From Eurosta solidaginis (Eukaryota > Arthropoda > Insecta > Diptera > Tephritidae), in NCBI RefSeq assembly GCF_040869045.1, contig NC_090321.1:129385689-129449688 (forward strand): a DNA stretch of 64,000 nucleotides, given 5' to 3'. Position numbers and translations under genes: made by a program. Positions 1 through 9,480 of the stretch are shown here, piece by piece (position 1 is the first letter of the stretch; each line of letters begins with the position of its first letter). Under the pieces are notes generated by a model. The model did no database searches. It saw only the letters and a program-made list of their open reading frames with translations, and was not told the DNA's origin.

Positions 1-1168
1 TCCATACAGCAATTCATGTTTTTTTTTTTTATTTGCACCAAGTGCACACAAAATTCGACAAGAAATTTGACGATAAAAATAGTACAGAGAAAAAATATAA
101 TAATATCAAAGATTTTATTTTTGAACATTAATAAATTTTGCAGTAGGTTTTGAATTTCTTTTATTAGTTTCTTTTTGTGCTGCTCTGTTAATTGGGCCAT
201 GTAACATCGTTAAAAATCAGATTATGTTGCAAGAAGGCTATGTTACAGCGTTCACATAATTTCGATTTTCTGCGAAAGATTTTTTTGCTTTCCTTCTCTT
301 AACTTGAAAGAGAATTTCATTTTTATAAATATGATTTCTAACTGCTCATACTCAGCTGCTCATTAATTTCAATTTTCTTTCGTTATTGGTTCATATTCCA
401 TGCACCAACTCAATTAATTCTAAGTGTTGTGAGCATATGAGAGCGCAATATCAAGAGTTAACATACTGCGTATTAAGTGCAAGCGGTGCTTCTCGCTCAC
501 TCACAAACTGAGAGCGATATATAAATATGTTTGAAACTATGGTAAAGATGAATTTACAGAGATCTATATATGAATTATGTTGAGTGCGAGAGAAATAGAA
601 CTGAGAAACAACATTGTATTATTTGAATTAGGAGTAGAGTAATAAGAGAATTTATATACTGAGCGACTTTTGTTTAAATTGTATGTAGTGAGGAAATCTC
701 AACTGAACATGTTTGATTAGTGATAAGAGATGAGAAGAGTTTTAGAGAATGTAAAGAAGTCATGGAAACCAGAGAAATGTTTTCTTCTGCTCAAGAGAAT
801 CAATTTAAAGATATGCTTTTGTCAATTTGTGAACTTATTTTTTTTTTGAATTGAGAGACTTCGAAATAAAAATGCAGTATTGAGAATTCGATTTCGATCA
901 ACATGTTGAAATGTAAGCCAACATATATGATGTAAGGAACAGTTCAGGTAGGTTAACATATATGTACATGAATACATATAGCACAAAGTAATAACTAAAT
1001 ACGAAAATAAAAATTCAAGACTATCGTATTAGTAGATATAGAAACGACGAAATGTGATTGAAGAAAGTTTGATTAAAATTTAATAAGGATTTGTAAAAGG
1101 AGAAAAATGAAGGTTTAACTTTTATTGAACATTTGTGGTAGGGGCAACGGTGAGTATGTGTGGGATAA
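1..1168. other. AT-rich unassigned DNA
   Basis: No coding region, RNA gene or repeat partner elsewhere in the window was recognised here. The stretch is A/T-rich with short homopolymers and ends at the ATAA (1165-1168) that forms the left target duplication of the adjacent LTR element. Confidence 0.6.
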
Positions 1169-1687
1169 TGTAGCATTATACGTCACACACTGTATTGTAT
1201 CATTATATGCCACACCTACTGTAACATACTTGCGGCTTTACGCATAACAAATTCAAATATATTTTAGTAATAATCATATTACAATTATTGAACTAACCCA
1301 GACGGCACGGAATGCCGAATATGAGACACATATCACAGTTAATAAATTATACATATAAACACACAACTCATTGTAATATACATACACACATTCAACTAAT
1401 TGTGGGAAATACCAAAATATTCAAACTGATCTGCTGACGCTGCAAATTGTACAAAACTACATGTATGGAGTTATGCATACAAAACTACATGTATACAAAG
1501 ACTGTATACAAACGTACATGTATGCATAACCCATTTCCTATGTACTTATTTTTAGTTATTAGTATTAAGATATTTATGAATGTATAGGTTAAGTAAATTA
1601 GTATAAAAGACAATAATTTATTTAATAAAGCAGAGACTTAATGTCGCACCATCAAACGTGCAACGTCTTTCAATTACGAATATTTCA
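1169..1687 (+). repeat. E1 5' LTR
   Basis: Starts TGTAGCATTA and ends TATTTCA. It is 519 bp, longer than the 3' LTR (403 bp), because the 3' copy lacks about 116 bp in the middle between short direct repeats containing ACAAAACTACATGTAT. Otherwise the two copies are almost identical by eye, including the last 130 bp, which suggests a relatively recent insertion. Confidence 0.92.
1602..1629 (+). promoter_or_regulatory. LTR promoter TATA box and polyadenylation signal (E1 5' LTR)
   Basis: TATAAAA at 1602-1608 is followed by AATAAA at 1624-1629. The same pair recurs in the 3' LTR (TATAAAA at 5167) and in the diverged solo LTR (TATAAAA at 10283, AATAAA at 10306), so it is conserved across the family. 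It is the expected U3/R core of an LTR; the activity is inferred. Confidence 0.7.
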
Positions 1688-1895
1688 TGGCGATCCTGCC
1701 AGCTCAGAACAAAAATCAGCACAACTGCTAAAACGTTCTGACTGGAGAAGATCCTGCCAGCTTGATCTTAACTTAGCTGAAAATTTGCTCATAAGCAAAA
1801 TTCGCTAGATCTTGCCTGGACAGAGATCCTGCCATCTCACAAACAGCTCACTAACTGCCAAGAATTTGAAAAGAAAGGACTAAACATCCTGCCAA
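1688..1895 (+). other. Arg-tRNA primer-binding site followed by PBS-like repeats
   Basis: TGGCGATCCTGCCAG directly abuts the 5' LTR (1688-1702) and is complementary to the 3' end of an insect Arg-tRNA, including CCA. The core GATCCTGCCA then recurs at 1750-1759 and 1825-1834, with imperfect copies at 1808-1817 and 1885-1894. The primer complement is thus iterated within about 200 bp of leader. Only the first is correctly placed for minus-strand priming. Confidence 0.75.
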
Positions 1896-2615
1896 ACTAA
1901 AGTAGTCCTGAACGTAACAAGATACAAAGAAAGAAGATATTTTACGCTACAAAGAGGATTCAAAAAATTTTTGCTAACATCATCAGGAGCTGAACAAATT
2001 AAAACCAAAATCATCAGTTATGAAAATTGGAGCAAATCAGAATCGAAGGATGACTGATCAAGTAAACGCATAAGCGAAGTGGAATAAAAAGGCAATAAGG
2101 AGAACGGATCAAATGAAAACGTAAGCAAGCTGGATTAAAAATGACGGATCAAATATAAGGAAAAGAGGTGGAATAAATGTTGGAAATCTTCAGCAACAGC
2201 AAATTAACGGCAAACTACATCCAGACCGACAAGGAGTTATAAATATTTAAGTATACATTTTTAGAATCAATTGAGCGGCCTCAGGGACCCTAAACCATTA
2301 GCAAAAACGAAAGTTTTTGCTTAGGATTTTTTTTTTCTCTTTAAGTAGGAAATAAAATTAATTGAAAATTCTTTTTTTAAACATTGAACAAATTTCCTTT
2401 AAAATATATAGAAAAACTGCACTATTTAATTTTGAAAAAAAGTGTGTAGAAACAATTTCTTTTGAAAAAAAAAAAATATAATATAAAAATTTACTTTAAA
2501 AGTAAAAGGAAAGTAAATTGGAATATTTAGGACACTTCTATAACCTCTAGAGAAATCCCATAGAACATTTTAATAAAATTTAAAAATTTAAATTACTCTG
2601 TTCATTACTATTAAA

Positions 2616-2834
2616 ATGCAAAGAAACTCCTCAGACCTTCCTCTCTATTGGTGGGATGAAAATACCCGACACACTAGGGACCTACCCAAAGAACTAGAGA
2701 GTTTAAAGAAATTTTGGAAGACAATAGGTATGGAACGGGAACCCACAATTGCGGACATTATAAACCCCACTACCAGGGTGGAAGAAATAATGCGAATGAT
2801 GAGGAAAGTGTTCCCCAACAATTCCAAATGTTAG
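2616..2834 (+). CDS. Small ORF of the E1 element, 72 aa, unknown function
   Basis: An uninterrupted 72-residue ORF with ATG in an A-rich context. The product is hydrophilic and probably helical, with an N-terminal aromatic patch (LPLYWWDEN, residues 8-16) and no membrane segment or metal-binding motif. It is followed after 63 nt by a second small ORF on the same strand. Its place, downstream of the leader and upstream of a gag-like start, matches the position of the short 5' ORFs known from 412/mdg1-type elements. Function not recognised. It could be a real accessory protein or a fortuitously open remnant. Confidence 0.5.
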   Translation: MQRNSSDLPLYWWDENTRHTRDLPKELESLKKFWKTIGMEREPTIADIINPTTRVEEIMRMMRKVFPNNSKC

Positions 2835-2897
2835 GTAGCACCTGAAAAAAAAAATTTATAAAACAAAAATATCTAACTTCCTATTAAAACCTTCAAG

Positions 2898-3170
2898 ATG
2901 TCTTGGTGGACAAAAATAGCCCAAGGCATTATGGTAGCCATAGCTGGCTACGAAATAGGAAAAGAAAGCTCTGAAACAAGAGATAACAAAATAATCAAGT
3001 ATAAGCCATCAACTAGGGTAGATACAGAAAGTACTCCGAACATCCCGGATGTTTGGTTAGCAATTATAGGTTGCGTATTCATGCTATTAATCATCACAAT
3101 AGCCATGATGCTCAAAAGCTATATGAAGCACAAATTTAGGCAGGTAAAACCCGCCACAACTCGTATCTAA
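2898..3170 (+). CDS. Small single-pass membrane protein of the E1 element, 90 aa
   Basis: A 90-residue ORF. The N-terminus carries MSWWTKIAQG and AGYEIGKES. A hydrophobic helix (about residues 52-72, containing IIGCVFMLLIITIAMM) could span a membrane, followed by a basic tail (KSYMKHKFRQVK). A diverged homologue lies at 8639-8932 in another element and keeps the MSxWxK start, the xAITGYEIGKE block, the membrane helix and the basic tail, although frameshifted. Conservation of a non-gag, non-pol protein in two separate copies argues that it was functional in the family. By position it corresponds to one of the short 5' ORFs of 412/mdg1-like elements. Molecular role unknown. Confidence 0.6.
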   Translation: MSWWTKIAQGIMVAIAGYEIGKESSETRDNKIIKYKPSTRVDTESTPNIPDVWLAIIGCVFMLLIITIAMMLKSYMKHKFRQVKPATTRI

Positions 3171-3224
3171 CCCATTACCAGTACCAAACCAAAACTGAGG
3201 AAGAGCGATAAATTCAAACCCAAA

Positions 3225-3368
3225 ATGTCACAATCAACAGTAAAGGCAACCCTGCCTAAAGCGAACAGCAAATCAAAAAAAATTAGCATAATTCCTTTGA
3301 TGGCTCCTGACAAAAATAGTCATGAAGCAATAGGAAAATCTAGGACAGTGGAAGTAAGCAAAACCTAA
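3225..3368 (+). CDS. Truncated gag-like N-terminal ORF in E1, 47 aa
   Basis: A 47-residue ORF starting MSQSTVKATLPKANSK, basic and rich in S and K. It begins 55 nt after the membrane-protein ORF. In the related remnant at 9265 the equivalent position starts MPQAIVQ and leads into a recognisable 412/mdg1-type Gag, so this is probably what remains of the gag start after most of gag and pol were deleted. Too short for a firm assignment. Confidence 0.35.
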   Translation: MSQSTVKATLPKANSKSKKISIIPLMAPDKNSHEAIGKSRTVEVSKT

Positions 3369-3429
3369 TGAAAAAAAAAATAAAAATATATACAAATAAT
3401 TTTTCTACCCAGCCAATATTAACAACTAA

Positions 3430-3702
3430 AATGAAGAAAAGTCACAAAGAGAACCTATATTAAATATATATGTTAAAGCGCTATATAAATTTGCAATAAG
3501 ACATGACGCGCTAGTTTTCATCTTAGGATAGAAAAATGGTAGCGTAGGAAATACAAGAAACCTGATTGTAGATGATAAAATTGACTTAGGAAAATTACTT
3601 ATCAGGCTGTACACACGTTGTACAAATGCCGCCAATACAGGACTTGGTATTTATATGAAAAACACAGTTGTCCTCAGGGACAAATTGGTGAAAAATAATT
3701 GA
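3430..3702 (+). pseudogene. Interrupted ORF of unknown origin in E1
   Basis: A reading frame without ATG, with one in-frame TAG at 3529-3531. It encodes segments such as KALYKFAIRHDALVFIL and GLGIYMKNTVVLRDKL. Amphipathic composition and good length on both sides of the single stop suggest a once-coding region of the element. No family recognised; it may belong to the gag or to the extra ORFs of the parental element. Confidence 0.3.
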
Positions 3703-4838
3703 TTATTTACTCGAGTAGGCAAATGTAAAACAATAATTGATAGTTCTCTAAAATAGAATATATGCATTAACCAAAGAGGTTGTGCACGTGACAAATCCCG
3801 GTATAAAAATAAAAATTAATTCTTCATAAAAGTTATGACGATTCTGTCCTGGTGGCCGCCGCAGAAATCGCATGACAAATAAGATCAAATAAATTGCTGG
3901 AAAAATAAGAAAAATAAATTAAAAGATAGAATAATTTTGCATCCACTGTACCTTCTTTCCATTAACCAGCTAAACTACTACAACAAATACAAATTACCTC
4001 GCTCTTCCACCAGTTACAGCTACAAAATTTTCCGAATAAATAAATGTAACCCTAATAAAATAATATAGCAATGAATAGGTGTTAAAAATATGTATATAAA
4101 TATGAAGTGTTTCAGCCATAAAAACAACGTTTTAGAAATCATAATCTTAGGAAAACTCCGATAAAATAGTAATAGGAAATATTTTTACGCTAAATAGAAT
4201 TGAATAGTAGTAAGAAATAGTCTTATTTCAAAATCCCCAATAGATTAGAAAATATTAATAGCAAGGTTTTTTCTTCTCTAACCTTAGGTAAATAAATAAT
4301 AAAAATTATTTCTATAGGAAACTGATTTGCATAAATTAATAAGTAATGGTAGAATAAATAATGGTAGGAACTATAAAAATAATTTAGAAATTAATAATAA
4401 TAGCAATTATTATTAAGGAATTAATTTCTCTTGGAAATAATATAAAAATAAATATTCCAATTTACTCGATTTGTAGGAACATGCCGATTTTTAAGTGAGT
4501 CGACGCTCTTAAAGACCGGCTGTGCAAAAAAAATTTTAAAATTCTTTATATGAAAAATAATTATTACATTTAAAATTTTGAAAAAATAAGTAAAATTTAA
4601 AAAAAAAAAAATTTTTTTTCTATATCTAAAAGTCTAAAATGTTGAAAAAAAAAATGGACTTATACAAAACAAAAAATATACGTAAACAATAATTATAACA
4701 ATAAAAATAGCAAGGTCAACAGATCAAAAGCAAAGCAAACATCCTCTTTCACAACAATAAAATATCAAAACAATTGAAAATATGACAAAAAGTCTTATAC
4801 AATTGTTCACAATACAATTATATAACACTTTTTTTTCT

Positions 4839-5252
4839 AAGGTGGATGGTGTAGCATTATACGTCACACACTGGATTGTATCATTATATGCCACACCTAC
4901 TGTAACATACTTGCGGCTTTACGCATAACAAATTCAAATATATTTTAGTAATAATCATATTACAATTATTGAACTAACCCAGACGGCACGGAATGCCGAA
5001 TATGAGACACATATCACAGTTAATAAATTATACATATAAACACACAAAACTACATGTATAGAAAGACTGTATACAAACGTACATGTATGCATAACCCATT
5101 TCCTATGTACTTATTTTTAGTTATTAGTATTAAGATATTTATGAATGTATAGGTTAAGTAAATTAGTATAAAAGACAATAATTTATTTAATAAAGCAGAG
5201 ACTTAATGTCGCACCATCAAACGTGCAACGTCTTTCAATTACGAATATTTCA
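4839..5252 (+). repeat. E1 polypurine tract and 3' LTR
   Basis: AAGGTGGATGG (4839-4849) abuts TGTAGCATT at 4850. The LTR ends in TTTCA at 5252 and is followed by the target duplication ATAA. The copy is 403 bp, with an internal deletion relative to the 5' LTR. Confidence 0.9.
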
Positions 5253-5256
5253 ATAA

Positions 5257-5894
5257 GGGAACAACTTTTACCATTCTTTTAGCAGGCTGGGTGGGTGAAG
5301 ACGGGAGGGCAACGACAGCTTAGCCTTCCACCTCTGCCGGAAGAACCCCAAACGATGCCACGCGTGGCAGGTAGTTGTGTAATAGATAACGCTTTTCTTC
5401 TTTATTTCCGTAGCAAATTTGATACGTTCTTTTGGGTATTGTTTGATTTGGATGAGCCTAACCCTTCGACGGCCTCAAAATTCGATTTTTTTTGTAAATC
5501 TCTGTTTGATTTTGTTTTTATGAGAAATCGAGATAAAAGACAGTGTAGGAGCAAGACGTGACGTGACGTTAATGTCGATACAACGTGATGTCGATGACGA
5601 TAAGAAGTGGTGGTTGACGTTTATAACCATAATAAGGGTGAAATAACTACAGCGGCATATTAAGTGGCATACCAAGGAAAAAAGGAACTAAAAACACCAG
5701 GGGGATGATACCACAATAACTCAGGCCATAATATTTAGTTAAAGAACACTAACAAGCTCAGAGAAACATCGCGGCTGCCGTAACCAAAACAGGCAAATAT
5801 CGAAAGATTATGACCATATTTCTCACTAACATCTAAGTACTTATTTTAATATTAAAATATAAATATTAGTGACATTTATTTTTAAAATGGATAT
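5257..5894. other. Unassigned DNA between two elements
   Basis: Non-repetitive within this window. An 88-codon ORF (5295-5561, +) with a proline-rich start (LPPLPEEPQTMP) is open, but it has no partner, motif or codon signature that I can support. I treat the stretch as flanking DNA or an undefined remnant. Confidence 0.35.
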
Positions 5895-5989
5895 GTTAGG
5901 TTAGGTTGAATAAATAAAGACCTCACATAGACTGAACGGGTCCATAGTGTAACCAGAGGTTGTCTGACGACAAAACGGAAGAACCCCAG

Positions 5990-6217
5990 TCAGGTGCCAG
6001 GACATATGTTATAGAATAACTCCAACCTCTTAGCAAATACTAGCAGTTTTTTAGGGCCCAGCTTAATTGCTGCCTCAAAATCTGGCAACTCTGCCGCACC
6101 TAATAGCTGGAGACTTGACATGGCGAGCGCGGGACATGAACACAGAACGTGTTCAATCGTTTCTTCCTGCAGCTCACACTTCCTACACTTGCTGTTACTG
6201 CTCAATTGTGGCCGCAA
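5990..6217 (-). pseudogene. LINE ORF2 C-terminal Cys/His segment
   Basis: A 75-residue minus-strand frame contains CRKCELQEETIEHVLCSCP and ends with KKLLVFAKRLELFYNICPG. This is the CxxC...H...C tail that closes ORF2 of LOA/R1-group LINEs. The same tail recurs at 39859-40074 (CRRCGLEEETIEHVLCSCP). Upstream, 6463-6278 encodes a fragment equivalent to the region between RT and RNase H. Confidence 0.7.
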
Positions 6218-6502
6218 TATCTCTTTCGAAGCTCAGGCACGGGACCATATATTGCGTTTGTCCGATATTATATGGCGCTATACTGCTGTGGCCATAAGGC
6301 CTGCGCTCAAGCTGTCCGAGGCCTTAAGCCTTGTTGCCGGTGCTAACGCGATATTTTTGGACGTTAGGCCTGCAGGGGCGATGTGTAGAATGGCATGCAG
6401 TGCTGCTGTCGGTGTAGTTTTTAAGGCTCCCGTTATGCTAATCTTTCGTACTCTGCACAACATCCCAAGTTTTTTGGTATACGTACTTTTTTGTGTGGCT
6501 CT

Positions 6503-7471
6503 CTACCAAAAAAGAGCCCCATAGTAAAGTATGGGTTTGACAACTGCCGTAAATACCCTATGAGCGAGTTTGAGTGATAGGCCCCACGTGCATCCTAGCA
6601 TCCTCTTGCATGCATAGAGTGCCGCGGAGGCTTTCTTCGCTCTCTCTTCCAGTTTCCTCGACCACTTACTATCTAGTATAAATCCTAGATACATTGCTCA
6701 TGCTATATTTTTCCCGCAGGGTTACCTCTTCAAGCTTAGGCTTAGTTCAATTAGGAACCTTATACTTCCTAGTAAATAATACTAGAAAGTTTTTTCCGCG
6801 TTAGCGGTTAACCTGACTCCAGATGCTCGGGCATGTACATCCCGAATGTCTGATCCATCAGATAGCTAAGTGTTTGTTAGGCATCTGCCGCTTATGATGG
6901 CAGAAACGTCTTCTGCATATGACGTAAGTTTGACTGGTCCTCCTAGGAAAGATATCAAACTAATAGGCCTGTAGTCTTTCAGTTGCAGATGATTGGCTTT
7001 TCCAGCTTTCGGTATGAAGACTACGCGAGCCGTTCTCCAAGTTTCCGGGACATGGTTTTATGCAACCCTCAAACTTTATTCTAAGCCATCCTTTACTCGT
7101 TCCACCGGTCATCTGCAGCATAGCAGAGAATATCCCATCTGGACGTGGCGATTTGAACATATCAAACGTTTTTATTGCCCATTCAATTTTGGTCTTTGCC
7201 ACCAATCCTGGTACCTTTCGCTCCGTAATAGGACTGTAGACGTGGTTATATAACTCTTCCACATCGTCTCCTGATGGGAAGCGTGTGTTAAGTAGCGCCT
7301 CCAGGGACTCTTCAGTACTGTGTGACAATTCCCCGTAGTCCTTTTTTATCAGTCCCAGGATGGCATCTCCTTTAGATAGCACTTTCCTCAGTCTCGCGGT
7401 TTCGCTGGAGCATTCTATGTCGGCACAGAAATTCTTCCATGAAAATCTTTTTACTTGCCCTCTAAGAAGAC
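6503..7471 (-). pseudogene. LINE reverse transcriptase fragments (LOA-type)
   Basis: The frame 7382-6960 contains the region before the RT fingers (SLEALLNTRFPSGDD, TKIEWAIKTFDMFKSPRPDGI). The frame 6694-6503 contains the thumb block MYLGFILDSKWSRKLEERAK followed by LGCTWGLSLKLAHRVFTAV. The central palm with the YADD box should lie between about 6960 and 6700 but is not readable, indicating a deletion. The matching thumb in the LOA copy at 38.7 kb reads KYLGIILDSKLSWKL, confirming the family. Confidence 0.7.
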
Positions 7472-8420
7472 TCAGCTCCTTACTCCACCAGCCACCATGG
7501 CTTGGTTCCTTTCCCCTTGAATCTTCTCAGGTGACAAGCTCTGTTGTGCGCAGTTGTCAGCGCCTTTGATAAGAAGTTGTTGCACTCCTCCAAGCCCTCT
7601 ACGGTGGCAACCTCTTTTTGGCTGCCCCAGTCTTCCTGATATATATTTCCGAAATTTATACCAGTCCGCTACCCTAGGGTTTCTAAAGGTTTTCCCCTTC
7701 TCTAACCTCTTTAGGGGGATCCTGAAGGTGATATATGCATGGTTTGAGAATGATGGCCTGTCAATGACCCTCCATTCATACCCCGATATATCATGCCCAG
7801 AACACAATGTGATATCAAGTACTTTTCTTGACGTAGGACCAGCATATGTAGGCACGCTACCCCTGTTGGCCACCTGTAGACTACTCTGTAGTATGTCACC
7901 AAAAAGGGACTCACCTCTATCATTAATATCGTCCCATCCCCATACGCTGTGAGGCGCATTCGCATCCGCGCCTATGACAAGCCGTCCTCTGTACGCTTCT
8001 TGATCCACCCGCCTTTTCGGCTCCTATGGCGGGGCTTCCACGTCATGGGCCATCTATTGCGACCCTCTATTGCGACTACCGCTAGGTCTTCGGTGCTGAA
8101 GTTAGATAGCATGCACGAGTATAGGTGTTTCCTTACCATGACTGCAGCTCTAACCCTGATTTCCCTCTTTGCGTAACAAACGCTGAATCCGCAAGCGCTG
8201 AGTCCAGAAACCTTTCCTCAAGATGAAATCCAAAGCTCCTGTATCAGCGCCACATCAAACGAACCCTTCTAAATAGTCAGGAGAAGTTCGCTCGATGTCA
8301 CTTTACTGTGCTGGAGGTTTATCTATAAGAATCGCAGCCCCATTGAGCTGTTTGTCTCCCTCCAAATTATCCGCCACTGCGCTCACGCAATGCATTTTTT
8401 CCGCTGTTTTCGAAGTCTTG
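7472..8420 (-). pseudogene. LINE ORF2 apurinic-type endonuclease domain (LOA-type), degenerate
   Basis: The minus-strand frame 8008-7472 carries the endonuclease block VIGADANAPHSVWG, then NRGSVPTYAGPTS, LDITLCSG and FSNHAYITF, the order seen in EEP-fold nucleases of LINE ORF2 (catalytic D, N and H neighbourhoods). Upstream, 8420-8010 encodes weaker fragments of the N-terminal half in shifted frames. This domain would nick the target for target-primed reverse transcription. Multiple frameshifts make it inactive. The same segment in the LOA copy at 16.75-17.2 kb supports the call. Confidence 0.75.
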
Positions 8421-8638
8421 AGGTCTGGATAGGGATAAATTAAAAAAGAATTAAAATCTTTGAAACAACAATAGGAATAAAAAGAGTCCAACAATAGAAG
8501 ATGTAACAAACCCTACGATTTTAGTGTTAGGAACTAATTTGATGTTGTAAAGAGTATTTAAGAATAAACAGAAATAATTAAAAAAAACGAGTTGCCTCTT
8601 CAATTATTATTCAATAGGCAGAAAAGAATCACCCTTAA

Positions 8639-8932
8639 ATGTCGAGGTGGAAAAAACTGATACAATGATAGCAATTACTGGATATGAAATAGGAAAGGAA
8701 AACACGGGAAATTCAGAGGACAGAATAGTTAAATATGAACCACCAGTGGAAGTAGAATCAATGTTTCAAGTTTTTCAGATGTTTGACCCGTTTCGTTTGC
8801 GTATTTATACCATTGGTAATTGCCATAGCTATAATACTCATAAATTATATCAAAAACAAATTAGGACGATTAAAAACGTTCAAGAGCGTATCAAAAATCT
8901 CATTTTTAATTAAAAAGCCCGCTTCCCCTTAA
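8639..8932 (+). pseudogene. Frameshifted homologue of the E1 small membrane protein
   Basis: ATG at 8639 opens MSRWKKLIQ, and after a shift the frame continues MIAITGYEIGKEN and KYEPPVEVES. After a second shift a hydrophobic helix (VFIPLVIAIAIILI) and a basic tail (KNKLGRLKTF) follow, ending at 8932. These blocks line up in order and spacing with the protein encoded at 2898-3170. Two frameshifts make the copy non-functional. Confidence 0.65.
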
Positions 8933-8943
8933 CGTTTCAACAA

Positions 8944-9216
8944 ATGGGAAGAACTTTTTATGACATTTTTAGAAGATAAAACCATACAAATCTTAAAATC
9001 AGATCTGAGACTCAGTCTCAATGTCATTTTAAATTCACTAAATAAATCAGGCAACTCACTAGCAGCCACCACGTAGAAGCATACCAAATATTCCCTTATG
9101 TCGGAAGCAAATTGGTATCCTCATTAGCTAGACATGATATAGAGAGAGATGTCCTAACTTCATTTGAACAGGATATTAATATTGATTTTGATCCTTGGAA
9201 ACCCAATCCGATTTAG
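8944..9216 (+). pseudogene. Broken ORF upstream of gag in E2, unknown function
   Basis: Opens with ATG as MGRTFYDIFRR, shifts frame into DKTIQILKSDLRLSLNVIL and then into YQIFPYVGSKLVSSLARHD, ending with DPWKPNPI and a TAG at 9214. It sits between the membrane ORF and gag, so the parental element probably coded three proteins before pol. It is absent from E1. No family recognised. Confidence 0.45.
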
Positions 9217-9264
9217 AAGAAGAGCAGCAGCGAACTTAAACCTTTGCAAACTGTAAACATCAAA

Positions 9265-9480
9265 ATGCCACAAGCAATAGTGCAATTCATTAAAACAGCT
9301 TCATCAGTGATGCCTTAGTTAGATGGTAAACGCAACAGCAAGAAACCGTTTAAGCACTGAAGACTCAATTATGACGTTAAAATAGAAACTAAAATCAGCA
9401 ATTAATGGTGAATCGGTAAACGTTTTGACAGCAAAACTTCAAAATATACAACAACGAAGCAAAAATGCTAACCAGTATAC
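9265..9480 (+). pseudogene. Gag N-terminal part (412/mdg1-like), degenerate
   Basis: Starts MPQAIVQFIKTASSVMP, resumes after stops, and reads KLQNIQQRSKNANQYT directly up to the solo-LTR insertion site. The reading resumes on the far side (10374) in the same frame, which shows that the LTR interrupted this gene. The wording resembles Gag of 412/mdg1-type elements. Gag would form the virus-like particle. Confidence 0.6.

Larger units (their letters stand above)
1169..5252 (+). mobile_element. Non-autonomous 412/mdg1-like LTR retrotransposon (E1)
   Basis: A 4.08 kb element bounded by direct LTRs that begin TGTAGCATTATACG and end in CA, and flanked by the 4-bp target duplication ATAA (1165-1168 and 5253-5256). 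A primer-binding site complementary to Arg-tRNA follows the 5' LTR, and a purine run (4839-4849) precedes the 3' LTR. Arg-tRNA priming and 4-bp duplications are known for the 412/mdg1 branch of Ty3/Gypsy. The 3.16 kb interior holds only small ORFs near its 5' side (2616-3702). No protease, reverse transcriptase or integrase motif is visible, and 3703-4838 is A/T-rich and non-coding. It is therefore probably mobilised in trans. A second, older relative lies at 8.4-10.9 kb. Confidence 0.9.
5895..8430 (-). mobile_element. Decayed LOA-type LINE, minus strand
   Basis: Read on the minus strand the order is endonuclease (about 8420-7470), reverse transcriptase (about 7470-6500), C-terminal Cys/His region (about 6215-5990) and a 3' end containing CAGTCTATGTGAGGTC, followed by an AACCTAACCTAAC-like tail. 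The same 3' end closes the LOA LINE at 40.1 kb, so the two belong to the same or closely related families. Frames are broken many times, and part of the RT palm region is missing between about 6700 and 6960. ORF1 is absent, so this is a 5'-truncated copy. Confidence 0.8.

Noticed and set aside
2616..3702. Integrated virus carrying small structural genes
   Set aside because: LTRs, a primer site, a polypurine tract and a 4-bp duplication show a 412/mdg1-like retrotransposon; the small ORFs fit the accessory ORFs of that group.
5295..5561. Cellular gene with a proline-rich start
   Set aside because: The 88-codon ORF has no motif, homologue in the window or splice context that I can support.
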